From Clostridiales bacterium UBA4080 (GTDB lineage Bacteria > Bacillota > Clostridia > Lachnospirales > Vallitaleaceae): a DNA stretch of 64,000 nt. The notes below the pieces were generated by a model. The model was not told the DNA's origin, searched no databases, and saw only the letters and a list, made by a program, of their open reading frames with translations. Below, piece by piece: positions 27,451 to 38,000 of the stretch. The DNA lies in contig DFYO01000058.1 of the NCBI GenBank assembly GCA_002381865.1, forward strand, positions 46,326 to 110,325, in the 5' to 3' direction. A program made the position numbers and the translations under genes. Positions within the stretch are counted from its first letter, which is position 1, and each line of letters opens with the position of its first letter.

Positions 27451-30012
27451 TTATATCCAGCCTTTCTCGTGCAAATACGGGATTAGCACGTCTTCAGGCA
27501 TAGGTTTTGAATAATAATAACCTTGAATTCTATTTGTACCATTTCTTTTTAAAAACTCCATTTGCTCCTTTTCCTCTACTCCTTCTGTAACAACCTCAAG
27601 CTTAAGCAATTTACCTATATTAATAATTTCCTTTACCAAATCAGCAATAACTAAATCCTTATTAACCTCATCAGTAAATGCTTTGTCAATTTTAAGTGTA
27701 GTAATCGGAAGCTTTTGAATATAACTAAGTGAAGAATAACCTGTTCCAAAATCATCTAATGCTATTTTTATTCCCATTGCCTTTAAGGTAAGTAGCTTGT
27801 CATGTACAATTTCAAATGCTTCTACAACAACTGATTCGGTAATTTCTATCTCAAGATAACTATAATCAAGTTCAAACTCATCTAAGGTTTTAGCGATTTT
27901 TTTATTGAAATTTTCCTGTACTATTTCAACTGGCGATGCATTTACAGAAATTTTAAATTCTTTACTATACTTTTTATTAATTCTTTTAATAAAAGCACAG
28001 GCTTCGCTTAAAACAAATTCACCAATACTAATTATCATCTTTTTTTCTTCAGCAATATCAATAAAATCTATTGGAGGCACATAACCCAATTCTTGATTAT
28101 TCCATCTGATTAAGGCCTCAAAGCCCCATACCTCGTCAGTATTCATATCTATCTGCGGTTGAAAATGAACCGTAAACTCATTGTTCTGCATTGCATTTTC
28201 AAGATTTCTTTCAATGTCTCTTCTCCTGGACATTTTTTCTAACATCTCGTTACTAAAAAAGGTAACTCTGTTTCTTCCTTTTTCCTTTGACTGATACATT
28301 GCTATATCTGAACAAATCAACAAATCATTTATAGTGATTGCATCTGTTGGATAAAGAGCTATTCCTAAGCTTAAAGTAATACTAACTGTGTTTTCTTCAA
28401 TAATCATTGGATTATTTGCAAAGGATTCTAAAATAAGATCTGCAATTACCTTGCTTTCATTTTTATTGCAATTATTTAATGTAATTACAAATTCATCTCC
28501 TCCAATTCTAAATACTGTATAATTATCATCCAATATTTCCCTAAATCGTTTTCCTACTCTTTTAATCAACATATCCCCAAAAAAATGTCCCATAGTATCG
28601 TTAATTCTTTTAAAATTATCGATATCTACCATTAAAATTGCACCGTGATTTAATTTGTTCATTTTAAGAATAATGTTTAAATACTTAAATAATCCCGCTC
28701 TATTTCCAAGTCCTGTTAGCTGGTCATTATAAGCCATTAAATTCAGCTGCTCCTGAATCTGGTTCAGTTCTTTATAGGTATCGTTCAATTCCTTATATTT
28801 AATATTCAGTTCTTCCTCTGACTTTTCTAAGTCATCAAAGAGTTTTTTTTGCTCAGTATTTTTTTCGTTAAGACTATTTTTAAGAAAAACCAGTTTCTTG
28901 ATATATGTCATCAATATAGCAATAAATATAAGCAGTAACGCCAATATCGCAAAAGCACTATATACATAGCCTCCAAACTTATTGAATATATTTTCTGGCT
29001 TGTTGATTATTGTATATTCCTTTGGAACCAATAGTACATCAAGCTTTGCCTTTGTAATTGCATTGTAATCTACAGACTTGTTTTTTGACTCAATTACTAT
29101 ACTTTTTTCTTTTAATATTTCATTATTTCCATGGGTTATCTGATATGCAAGCTCTGCTGCCTTTTCACCCTGAGCTTTGCTTCTTATCATACTGCCTCCA
29201 ATTGCTCCAAACCCAAAATTAAAATCATATAGAACATAGATTGGTACAGGCTTAGCAGTTTCAATAATATGCTTTGTATTTGCCGAAAACCCCATCAATG
29301 AATTGTTAATATCATTAAAAAAAATACTAATTATTACAGCACTGTTTTCTGGCAGCCTGTCAATTTTTTTGATAATATCCTCTAAGGTTTTTTCTTGATT
29401 CTTAACAATACTAATTGAAGGATCAAACCCCTTAATTGCTTTCTCGATTTCATTTACAATAGAAATACCGCTTTCTGTCTGATCATGTACCGTATATATA
29501 TTTTTAACAGAAGGGTCTAGCTGTTTTATCAGCTTTAAGGTATTATCAATATCTGCTTTTTCAAAAATTCCAATAATGTTTTCATTTTTATTCAGCTTCA
29601 ATTCAGCATTTACTTGGCTTACACCTGTAAAAATTATTGGTGCATTTGAAAAAATTTCTTCTCTGTATTCAATTGCAAACTCAAGAGCAGTATCATCTGT
29701 GGTAATAATTGCATCAATTTTTTTATCTTTATATTTTTGATTATATCTCTGATATAAAAACTCTATGTTTTCCTGATTTGGATTGTTCTTCCAATCCATA
29801 TATTCAACATAGGTATATATTTCACCTGGAAACTGATTAAAGTATTCGGCAATACTTACATTAGCTTCATCTGTCCATTCAAGACCTGGATGATAGGAAT
29901 TTAATACTAGTATGTTTTTTTGCTCTTTATCAAAAACAGCTGCCTGTGAAATTACAGATGCTGAAATAATCATAATTAAAATAAAAATAATACCGCATTG
30001 TATTTTTTTCAT
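27451..30012 (-). CDS. Sensor protein with GGDEF and EAL domains
   Basis: 853 aa from the chosen ATG. It has a signal peptide (1-24) and an extracellular region (about 30-330) resembling ABC substrate-binding proteins (ILVLNSYHPGLEWTDEA, IIFTGVSQVNAE). Next are a membrane segment (about 347-370), a coiled coil, a GGDEF domain with intact GGDEF (near 504) and an EAL domain with EALIRW (near 632) and DDFGTGYSSL (near 752). No RxxD I-site precedes GGDEF. Both c-di-GMP synthesis and breakdown motifs look intact. The frame is open 35 codons upstream, but GGAGG before ATG 30012 and the signal peptide fix the start. Confidence 0.92.
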   Translation of the reverse strand: MKKIQCGIIFILIMIISASVISQAAVFDKEQKNILVLNSYHPGLEWTDEANVSIAEYFNQFPGEIYTYVEYMDWKNNPNQENIEFLYQRYNQKYKDKKIDAIITTDDTALEFAIEYREEIFSNAPIIFTGVSQVNAELKLNKNENIIGIFEKADIDNTLKLIKQLDPSVKNIYTVHDQTESGISIVNEIEKAIKGFDPSISIVKNQEKTLEDIIKKIDRLPENSAVIISIFFNDINNSLMGFSANTKHIIETAKPVPIYVLYDFNFGFGAIGGSMIRSKAQGEKAAELAYQITHGNNEILKEKSIVIESKNKSVDYNAITKAKLDVLLVPKEYTIINKPENIFNKFGGYVYSAFAILALLLIFIAILMTYIKKLVFLKNSLNEKNTEQKKLFDDLEKSEEELNIKYKELNDTYKELNQIQEQLNLMAYNDQLTGLGNRAGLFKYLNIILKMNKLNHGAILMVDIDNFKRINDTMGHFFGDMLIKRVGKRFREILDDNYTVFRIGGDEFVITLNNCNKNESKVIADLILESFANNPMIIEENTVSITLSLGIALYPTDAITINDLLICSDIAMYQSKEKGRNRVTFFSNEMLEKMSRRRDIERNLENAMQNNEFTVHFQPQIDMNTDEVWGFEALIRWNNQELGYVPPIDFIDIAEEKKMIISIGEFVLSEACAFIKRINKKYSKEFKISVNASPVEIVQENFNKKIAKTLDEFELDYSYLEIEITESVVVEAFEIVHDKLLTLKAMGIKIALDDFGTGYSSLSYIQKLPITTLKIDKAFTDEVNKDLVIADLVKEIINIGKLLKLEVVTEGVEEKEQMEFLKRNGTNRIQGYYYSKPMPEDVLIPYLHEKGWI

Positions 30013-30118
30013 AGAACAATCCTCCATAATATCATCAGAACATCTATAATTTGTCCCTTTTATGTCAAATTCCATGCTTATAAAAATCGGTATATATTTA
30101 ATGCTTATTAATATCACT

Positions 30119-30144
30119 CTATATGTTTATATTAACACATATAG
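30119..30144. repeat. Small inverted repeat downstream of cobT
   Basis: CTATATG and CATATAG flank 12 bases, about 20 bases beyond the cobT stop. It lacks a T-tract, so it is only a weak terminator candidate. Confidence 0.35.
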
Positions 30145-30165
30145 AAGTATTTGAAAAGTTAAAAA

Positions 30166-31284
30166 CTATGCTCTGATATCTACTAGCTGAGCACTATCAA
30201 TGCTAGCTTCTTCAAAGCTTGCCATATTATTAATTATATCCGCAGCTGTTTGAATTATTGTAAAGGCAATTGGACATCCTGTACCTTCACCCAATCTCAT
30301 TTTTAAATTTAACATCGGTTCTAGACCTATGGCCTCTATAGCTTTTTTATAACCCGCTTCTGCCGAAAAATGAGATGCTATCATAAATTCCTTTGTCAAG
30401 GGTTGAATTGTATATGCCGTCAGGGCTGCAACCGCTGAAATAAAGCCATCAATAACAATTGGCAGCCTGTAGTATGCAGCTCCTATAAAGCATCCTGTCA
30501 TTCCCAATAAATCCAATCCGCCTACCTTGCTCACAATACTATAAATATCCTCGTTATATGGATTTATATCATTTAGTTTATTTTGAAGATTATTATTTAT
30601 CTTCGTAAAATTCAAATCTAATGCTTCTTTAATAACCATCTTTTTTCTATTATAGGCTTCCTGTGTTATTCCTCCCCCTAATCCTACTGCCTGTTCTGTA
30701 GTACATCCTGTAATCGCCATTAATACTGCACTGCTGCAGCTTGTATTACCAATACCCATTTCTCCTGTTCCAATAAGTTTGTAACCTCTATTATAAGCCT
30801 CTTCAACCATCTCTATTCCTGTCTTTATGGCTTGTATTGCCTCTTGCATACTCATTGCGGGACCTTTATGAAAATTATCGGTTCCATATCTGATTTTTCT
30901 TGCTATAAGCTTATCATGTTTAATATCTTCTGCAATTCCAATATCTACAACCTTTACATCTGATTTTGCTCTTGAACTTATAATGTTAATTGCTGCTTTG
31001 TTGTTTAATATATTTAATGTTTGCAATGCCGTAATCTTTTGAGGAGCACAGCTTACACCTTCTTCTGTAATTCCATGATCTGATGCCATAACAATTGTTA
31101 GTGCCTTTTCTAGACTTCCTTCATTATTCCCAAAAATCCCTGCTAATTTTATAGCAATTTTTTCAAGCTCTCCCAAACTACCAATTGGTTTTGCAAGCTT
31201 ATCTAACCTTTCTTCCGCTTTTTTTAACGCTATCTGATCAAGACCTTTTATTGAATTAATTATTTTTTCTAGTTCATTCATCAT
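30166..31284 (-). CDS. cobT: Nicotinate-nucleotide-dimethylbenzimidazole phosphoribosyltransferase
   Basis: 372 aa, slightly over the usual 350. CobT activates the lower-ligand base of cobalamin to its alpha-ribotide. Landmarks: RLDKLAKPIGSLGELEK, VMASDHGITEEGVSCAP, GTGEMGIGNTSCSSAV and the catalytic glutamate in RLGEGTGCPIAF near the C-terminus. No other cobalamin gene is nearby and no B12 riboswitch is seen upstream. An isolated cobT suggests lower-ligand activation in salvage, or the remaining genes lie elsewhere. The two first codons are both ATG; the second fits GGAAGG spacing slightly better. Confidence 0.94.
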   Translation of the reverse strand: MMNELEKIINSIKGLDQIALKKAEERLDKLAKPIGSLGELEKIAIKLAGIFGNNEGSLEKALTIVMASDHGITEEGVSCAPQKITALQTLNILNNKAAINIISSRAKSDVKVVDIGIAEDIKHDKLIARKIRYGTDNFHKGPAMSMQEAIQAIKTGIEMVEEAYNRGYKLIGTGEMGIGNTSCSSAVLMAITGCTTEQAVGLGGGITQEAYNRKKMVIKEALDLNFTKINNNLQNKLNDINPYNEDIYSIVSKVGGLDLLGMTGCFIGAAYYRLPIVIDGFISAVAALTAYTIQPLTKEFMIASHFSAEAGYKKAIEAIGLEPMLNLKMRLGEGTGCPIAFTIIQTAADIINNMASFEEASIDSAQLVDIRA

Positions 31285-31335
31285 TATCCTTCCCTTTTAT
31301 TATTATAAAAATTATATTTGTAAGCTACTTTGTAA

Positions 31336-31361
31336 AACAAAACCACACAAAGTGTGGTTTG
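31336..31361 (-). terminator. Terminator of hisS-aspS
   Basis: AAACCACAC-TTT-GTGTGGTTT on the minus strand, then TGTTTTAC. It separates aspS from cobT. Confidence 0.8.
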
Positions 31362-31407
31362 TTATAATTATTCCTACTAAATTTCTTTTTTATAAATCAC
31401 ATTATTG

Positions 31408-33195
31408 CTATAGCTTATCAATCTTAATAAATAGCTCTTTTAATTGTTTGTCTTCAACTACATTTGGAGCTTCTGACATAGGGTCGGAAGCGTCTTTAAT
31501 CTTTGGAAATGCAATTACATCTCTTATGCTGTCAGAACCAGTCATAATCATAGCAATACGGTCAAGTCCATAAGCCAGCCCTCCATGAGGCGGTACTCCG
31601 AATTTAAACGCATTTAACAAGAAGCCAAATCTTTCATACGCATCTTCCTTAGAAAAGCCAAGTGAAGAGAACATTTTTTCTTGAATATCCTTTTGATGAA
31701 TACGAATACTTCCACCACCAATCTCATTTCCGTTTAAGCAAATATCATAAGCCTTTGCTCTTACTCTTTCAGGTTCAGTTTCTAAATAATGCAAATCCTC
31801 ATCCATTGCCATTGTAAACGGATGATGCTTTGCTACAAATCTCTTTTGTTCTTCATTCCATTCAAGCAATGGGAATTCAGTAATCCATACAAATTTAAAA
31901 TCATCTTTTTTTGTAAGTTCTAATTTTTTTGCAAGCTCTAATCTTAATCCACCTAGAGTGTTATAGACTACTTCATTTTTATCAGCACAGAATAGTAATA
32001 AATCTCCTGGTTTTCCGTCTAATGCTTCTATAATTTCTGTTGTTTTTTCTTCAGTTAAAAACTTTGTAATAGCTGATTTCAGTTCTCCATCTTCTGTAAT
32101 TGCAATCCAAGCCATTCCTTTTGCTCCAAAGCCCTGTGCCATTTCACCAAGTGCATCTATTTGCCTTCTTGGGAAGCTTCCACAATTCTTTGCATTAATA
32201 CCTCTTACACTGCCTCCATTTGCTACAGCTCCAGTAAAGACTTGAAATCCTGAATCCTTTACTATCTCAGAAATATCAACTAATTCCATTTTAAATCTAA
32301 TATCCGGCTTATCTGAACCAAATCTGTCCATGGCATCCTTATAAGTTATTCTTTCCATTGGAAGAGGTACATCTACATCTAAAACTTCTTTAAATAACTT
32401 TGCAAGAAGTCTTTCATTGATTTCAATAATATCATCTACCTCAACAAAGGAAAGCTCCATATCGATTTGTGTAAATTCTGGCTGTCTATCTGCTCTTAAA
32501 TCTTCATCCCTAAAGCATTTTACAATTTGAAAATATCTATCGTAACCAGATAACATTAATAGCTGCTTAAATATTTGAGGCGATTGCGGTAAAGCGTAGA
32601 AATTACCTGGATGAACACGGCTTGGTACAAGATAGTCTCTAGCGCCCTCTGGTGTGCTTTTCGTAAGCATAGGAGTTTCTATTTCTAAAAATCCTTCCTC
32701 ACAAAGAAATTCCCTTGCAACAGAAGTAGTTTTATGGCGAAGCATTAAATTTCTTTGAATATCAGGTCTTCTTAAATCCAGATATCTATATTTTAATCTT
32801 AAGTCTTCTTTTACAGGACTGTTTTCTTCAATTTGAAATGGAGGTGTTTCTGCTTCTGAAAGAATTCTTAATTCTACTGCTCTTACCTCTATCATACCAG
32901 TTTGAATATTTGTGTTTATAGTCTCATCGTCGCGTTTTTCAACAATTCCCTTTATTGCAACAACAAATTCATTTCTAATTTGCTCTGCTTTTTTAAAGCC
33001 CTCTTCACCAATAGAGCTTTGATCAAATACAATTTGAAGAATTCCTGTTCTGTCACGTAAATCAATAAATATTAATCCTCCTAAATCTCTTCTTCTTTGT
33101 ACCCATCCCATAACCGTTACTGTTTGTTCAATATTCGTTTCGCTAACCTCAGTACATCGATGGGTTCTTTTTAAATCTTTCATTGTTTCACTCAT
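31408..33195 (-). CDS. aspS: Aspartyl-tRNA synthetase
   Basis: 595 aa bacterial type. An N-terminal OB-fold anticodon domain (VMGWVQRRRDLGGLIFIDLRDRTG), the class II motif 2 (FRDEDLRADRQPEFTQIDMELSF), a GAD insertion (about 290-420) and motif 3 (GLAYGLDRIAMIMTG) are visible. It lies 92 bases after hisS and shares the T-box. Since the window also encodes GatCAB, it may be non-discriminating, charging both tRNA-Asp and tRNA-Asn, but sequence reading alone cannot settle this. GGAGG precedes ATG. Confidence 0.97.
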   Translation of the reverse strand: MSETMKDLKRTHRCTEVSETNIEQTVTVMGWVQRRRDLGGLIFIDLRDRTGILQIVFDQSSIGEEGFKKAEQIRNEFVVAIKGIVEKRDDETINTNIQTGMIEVRAVELRILSEAETPPFQIEENSPVKEDLRLKYRYLDLRRPDIQRNLMLRHKTTSVAREFLCEEGFLEIETPMLTKSTPEGARDYLVPSRVHPGNFYALPQSPQIFKQLLMLSGYDRYFQIVKCFRDEDLRADRQPEFTQIDMELSFVEVDDIIEINERLLAKLFKEVLDVDVPLPMERITYKDAMDRFGSDKPDIRFKMELVDISEIVKDSGFQVFTGAVANGGSVRGINAKNCGSFPRRQIDALGEMAQGFGAKGMAWIAITEDGELKSAITKFLTEEKTTEIIEALDGKPGDLLLFCADKNEVVYNTLGGLRLELAKKLELTKKDDFKFVWITEFPLLEWNEEQKRFVAKHHPFTMAMDEDLHYLETEPERVRAKAYDICLNGNEIGGGSIRIHQKDIQEKMFSSLGFSKEDAYERFGFLLNAFKFGVPPHGGLAYGLDRIAMIMTGSDSIRDVIAFPKIKDASDPMSEAPNVVEDKQLKELFIKIDKL

Positions 33196-33287
33196 TTTTT
33201 TCCTCCAAAAATAATCACTTGTTGTTTTTTATCTTACATTAATCTGATTTTTTAAATATACTATCTTAACTTTGACTATCAATTAGA

Positions 33288-34547
33288 TTAAACTAGCTTT
33301 GCCATTTCTTCCACAAGAGAATCTAAAACGACCTTTATCTGTTCTCCTGTATCCATATTTTTAAGCATTGCTTGGTTTTCACTCAACTCATTGTCTCCAA
33401 TAATAAGAGAATATTTGGCATTAATTTTATTGGCATATTTCATTTGTGCTTTAACACTTCTTCCCAGCAAATCTATCTCTGCCTTTATATTGGCACGTCT
33501 AAGTGCTTGAACCAATTCAGCCGCTTTTACATTAGCCATAAAGCCCATAGTTCCAATATATAAATCAACTGATGTTTTGATTTCATTGTTACCATTTGAC
33601 GCAGTAATAGTAAGTAACAATCTTTCTATTCCAGCTCCAAAGCCTACAGCAGGAGTCGGACTTCCTCCACATTCTTCAATCAGTCCATTGTATCTTCCTC
33701 CACCGCATATTGTTCCCTGTGAACCTATTTCTTTTGAAATAAACTCAAATACAGTTTTTGTATAATAATCAAGTCCTCTCACTACCCAAGGATTAACTGT
33801 ATATTTAATGTTCATCGCATCTAATAGCTCTTGCAATTGTTCAAAATGCGTTTTGCATTCAATATCTAAATATTCAATAATCGGCGGAGCTACTTTTAAT
33901 ACCTCTTTACAGGTTGTTTCTCTGCAATCTAATACTCTTAATGGATTTTTAACCGCTCTTTCTTTACATGTTGGACAAAGCGTTTCAATATTATCATCAA
34001 TAAAGCCTTTTAAAATTTCATTATATTTTTTTCTGCACTCCGGTCCGCCAAGACTATTAATATTAAGCTCAACATTTTTAATATTTAGTCTTTCAAGCAT
34101 TTGTACACCTAGTGCAATTATTTCTGCATCTGCAGACGGATGGTCGGAGCCAAAAAGCTCTACTCCAAACTGATGAAATTGTCTGAGTCTGCCTGCTTGA
34201 GGCTTTTCATATCTAAAAGCCGGAGTAATATAGAAAAGTTTTGTAGGCTGAATATCTGCATACATATTCCTTTCTAGGTAAGCTCTTACAACACCTGCTG
34301 TACCTTCTGGCTTTAAGGATATACTTCTAAATCCTTTATCTAAAAATGTATACATTTCCTTTTGGACTACATCTGTAGTTTCCCCAACACTTCTTGAAAA
34401 CAATTCTGTATGTTCAAACATCGGTGTCCTGATTTCCTGATAAGAAAAATCCCTGCATAAGCCTCTTACAGTATTCTCGAGTTCTTGCCACCTAAGCATC
34501 TCATTGCCATATAAATCACTTGTTCCTCTTGGTGCTTTTGTAAGCAT
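33288..34547 (-). CDS. hisS: Histidyl-tRNA synthetase
   Basis: 419 aa class II enzyme. Visible: motif 1 region KAPRGTSDLYGNE, motif 2 AFRYEKPQAGRLRQFHQFGVELFG, the histidine A motifs RGLDYYTKTVFEF and FGAGIERLLL (motif 3), and the C-terminal anticodon-binding domain. A four-cysteine CPTC insert is visible near residue 190. AAAAGGAGG precedes ATG. First gene of hisS-aspS. Confidence 0.97.
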   Translation of the reverse strand: MLTKAPRGTSDLYGNEMLRWQELENTVRGLCRDFSYQEIRTPMFEHTELFSRSVGETTDVVQKEMYTFLDKGFRSISLKPEGTAGVVRAYLERNMYADIQPTKLFYITPAFRYEKPQAGRLRQFHQFGVELFGSDHPSADAEIIALGVQMLERLNIKNVELNINSLGGPECRKKYNEILKGFIDDNIETLCPTCKERAVKNPLRVLDCRETTCKEVLKVAPPIIEYLDIECKTHFEQLQELLDAMNIKYTVNPWVVRGLDYYTKTVFEFISKEIGSQGTICGGGRYNGLIEECGGSPTPAVGFGAGIERLLLTITASNGNNEIKTSVDLYIGTMGFMANVKAAELVQALRRANIKAEIDLLGRSVKAQMKYANKINAKYSLIIGDNELSENQAMLKNMDTGEQIKVVLDSLVEEMAKLV

Positions 34548-34574
34548 TTTTTTGCCTCCTTTTCATTTATCAAA

Positions 34575-34830
34575 TAAAAAAAATCTCTATCCATTACCTA
34601 TCGGTAAGGGACGAGATAATACCCGCGGTGCCACCCTAATTATAACAAATGTTATCAGCTCAAATCCTTTAACGTGGATTAATCGAATTAACCTACTAAT
34701 ATATTTCGGAAAATTACTCAAAAGTGTTTTTCGGAAAATATTTTATAAGAAGCTCCCAGCCAAGACTCCTCTCTCTAGAATAAATATATAAGCCTACTTT
34801 TCTTTATCATCGATTTATTCAATATTCATT
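34575..34830 (-). promoter_or_regulatory. T-box riboswitch of hisS-aspS
   Basis: On the minus strand, Stem I shows AGAGAGAGGAG and a specifier-region candidate CAC in AAACACTTTTG, which would read tRNA-His. The T-box core AGGGTGGCACCGCGG lies at 34623-34637, followed by a terminator stem (ATCTCG...GAGAT) and eight T at 34576-34583. T-box identity is firm; specifier assignment is less so. Confidence 0.92.
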
Positions 34831-34834
34831 AATA

Positions 34835-34863
34835 ATTTTATTCATAAACCTAGCTTTTGTCAA
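34835..34863 (-). promoter_or_regulatory. Promoter of the hisS-aspS T-box leader
   Basis: TTGACA (34858-34863), exactly 17 bp, TAAAAT (34835-34840). Confidence 0.82.
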
Positions 34864-35010
34864 GTAGTATTTACATTTATACATTATTAGAAGCCTTATA
34901 GTTTTTATAACTTAATAATTATTCTATTATTTATTATAAAAGGTATATGTCTTAAAAATACTTCTAGTAGTTAATTAGTCTTATATATACTACGTAATAT
35001 TTTTGTTTTA

Positions 35011-35019
35011 TGTTATAAT
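35011..35019 (+). promoter_or_regulatory. Extended -10 of the SLH-protein gene
   Basis: TGTTATAAT about 35 bases before the ATG; no good -35. Between the hisS promoter and here (34864-35010) nothing else is seen. Confidence 0.5.
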
Positions 35020-35053
35020 AATGTAATAATTACAAAAGGATGGTGATACCAAA

Positions 35054-38000
35054 ATGTTTAAAAAATGTCTTTCAGCTTTTTTATCCTTACTTTTTGTATT
35101 CACAGTATTGATTACACCAGTTCAATCAATCTCAGCCTTTACAGAACTGCCGGTTTCTCTTAAGGATGTTTCTTATAAGTTTAATAGCACTGTCAAGTTT
35201 TTAGACCTTTCTACCTTAACCAAAACGGGCGATAATATCAATATTCCAAATACCAGTTTTTCATCTGGTGATATTATTGTAGACAAAAAAAATAGTATCA
35301 GCATAAAAATTCTAAAGGTTAATAACGATGGTTCATATTTAACAGTTAAGCCTTCTATGAATGATTTGTTTAAAGAATTTAATATACCAAGACAAATCAT
35401 ACAGCCTAATTCTGCTAATATTAATGAATATCAGGTTAAGGGAGTTTCTATCGAGGATTATTTAAAAAACAAAAATCCTGATAGATCTGGACAAAAAAGC
35501 TCAAAAAAATATGCGGGCTCTTCTGATGTAATGGATAATATTAATAAACTATTTTCAGAAAGAAATAGTAAAGTATATCAATATAATGGTGTTTATGAAT
35601 TCAGTGCTTTGGGCTCTTCTTCTAACAAAGTGAAGCTCTCCCTTGACGGAGCACTAGGTGTAAGTCCTAATCTTGTAGCTGAATATAGTCTGTCAGATGG
35701 ATATGAATTTGGCTTTGTTGATGCCGCACAGTTTATAGATGTAAATATGATGTTCGATGTAAAAATCAATGACGAAATGTATCTTCCAGTTTTTTCTGTA
35801 TATGTTCCTATTCCTGGAATTGGGAGTGTTAAACTTGGTATATTTATGGTTGTAGATGTCGACGGTAATATTACGCTTACCGTCAAGGCTCAGGAAGGAA
35901 TAATAGCTAACGCTTCCGTATACGGAAGCACTTCATTTGGAATTCCAACCTCTTTTCATGTCAACAAAAGTTTTGATCAATATTTTGGTGCAGAATGTGA
36001 CCCAATGGGTTCTATAAAAGCCGGCTTATATTTAACTCCTCTTGTAAGCTTGGAAATATTAGATGTTGATGTGTTTGATGCACAATTGCGATTAGGCTTT
36101 TATGGATATTCAAACATATCAAATCAGACTATGAATTATGGAGTTAATTTTGTAATTAATGCATTTGTTACTGTTCTAGATGACAGAACTACTTTAATTA
36201 ATGAGCATATTCCAATAATAGAAAGAAATAAAAGCTTTAATCCTGCAGATGATGTTATTTTCTATTTTAGCAGATTTTGTTCCTATCAAAATAGAATTAA
36301 TATTGCCGCTATGACCAAACGTTTAAGCGGAAGTAATATAGCTAATGCTCCTCCCTTTAGTGACAAGCTTCCATTTTCAAATAGAACTCTCGAAATATGG
36401 TACTACAAGGCCGGAAATAATCCTCAAAACGGAGCTAACCAATCTCCTACATATAAAATACCCGTTCAAACCGATAGCAATGGCTGTATAGGCATCAATT
36501 TTTCTGTCTTAGCGGGCTATTCAATTGATGTTCAAAAAGGCGATTGCATTATAGTAAAAGCACCTGGCTTTATTGGCGAAACTGACATTTTACAAAGCGT
36601 TAGCCCTTTTGGTAAAGAAAAGCTGCCCGGCCAAGGCGATTTTTATGGATATAGCCGGGTTTATGGTGATTTTTTTGAGGATACAATTCAGTTTAATACA
36701 CTATCTGGTCCTGATTTAACAGCTCTGGATATTCCTAATACTGGTAAAATAGAATTTGAGCCTAAAAAAAGAATATATTATAACGGACCAGTTAAGCTTT
36801 ATTCAACTGATAAAACTACTGGTGTTACAGAAACTTCAGTTTTTAATGCAAACGAAAACCAAAATATTTATTATACAAATAGCATTATGTCTTCTTTAAG
36901 CAGTTCTATATTTCAAAATCACTATAATATCAAGCCAAACAACGAATTAAGATGGCAAATTAATTTTGACAATTATATTTATGGCACTTATGAACCAACA
37001 GGTGCAGGCGGCCATCAGACTACTCACCAGGTTACCATCAAACGTCTTGTTGAGGATAAGCAGGTTGTTATTGAGGATTACTATGGTGTCCCTATAGGCC
37101 TACAGCATAACATAGCTCTAAGACTTATTGCTGTAAACAAAGGCGGGACAAAACCCTATATCGGACCTGCAAAGCTTGATATTACTCTTGGCAAAGTGCC
37201 TCCCGAATATATTCAATCCTTTGAGATTGACAAAGCAATTGCAGACCTTGGGTATATAAAATTCCCAGCCGCAGATATAAGATATCCTAATCATTATGAA
37301 TATTATACTGAACCGCCTTTTCCTGTAGTATTATATGCTTCCTCTGCACCCTATAGCATGACTCTTGATCCAAAGTATAATCTTAGTGTTAATAATTTTG
37401 ATGCCTCAAAGGGTGCTGTAAGTCAGGCACACTATTATTGGCGCTGGGAAGAGCTTCAGCCTGATATTCCCGAAACTGTTTCAATTAAAAAGAAGAGAAC
37501 AATATATCATGAGGATAGTCCTCCAACTACTTCAACCATAACTGTTAATGTTGATAACAAAAAATTCTTTTTCCCTGACAATATAAGCGTTCCTGAATTT
37601 TCCAGCATTCCTGTTTCATATACTGTCTATGACCCAATGGCAGGCAAAAGCTTTAGTACACCTGACCTTAATGATTATTCTTTAGATCCTTCAAGAAACA
37701 TCTATCAAATGAGACATTTAGTGTATGGTCTTGCAATAGAAGGTCAACCTATTAATAACCCATCATTTTCGCCGCCTAATCCTACAGTCAAGGGTGATAA
37801 CGGCCTTGTTGAATACGATTTTAGCAAGTTTAATGTTTTAGAATATTTAGATACGTTAAAAAATCACAGTAATCAATTTGTAATTAATCCTTTAACCGAG
37901 GGTTCAGAGCTTTATATTACTATGCCTTCTGTTGAAAAAAACAATGCATTAAAGACCTCTTTGAAAATCAACAATTATTCTTATCTTCCCACCTGGGCAA

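Noticed and set aside
31285..31407. Possible B12 riboswitch upstream of cobT
   Set aside because: The gap is only 123 bp, mostly the aspS terminator; no B12-box-like sequence is seen.
33808..34173. Plus-strand open frame inside hisS
   Set aside because: Antisense shadow of a firmly identified gene, without ribosome-binding site or homology.
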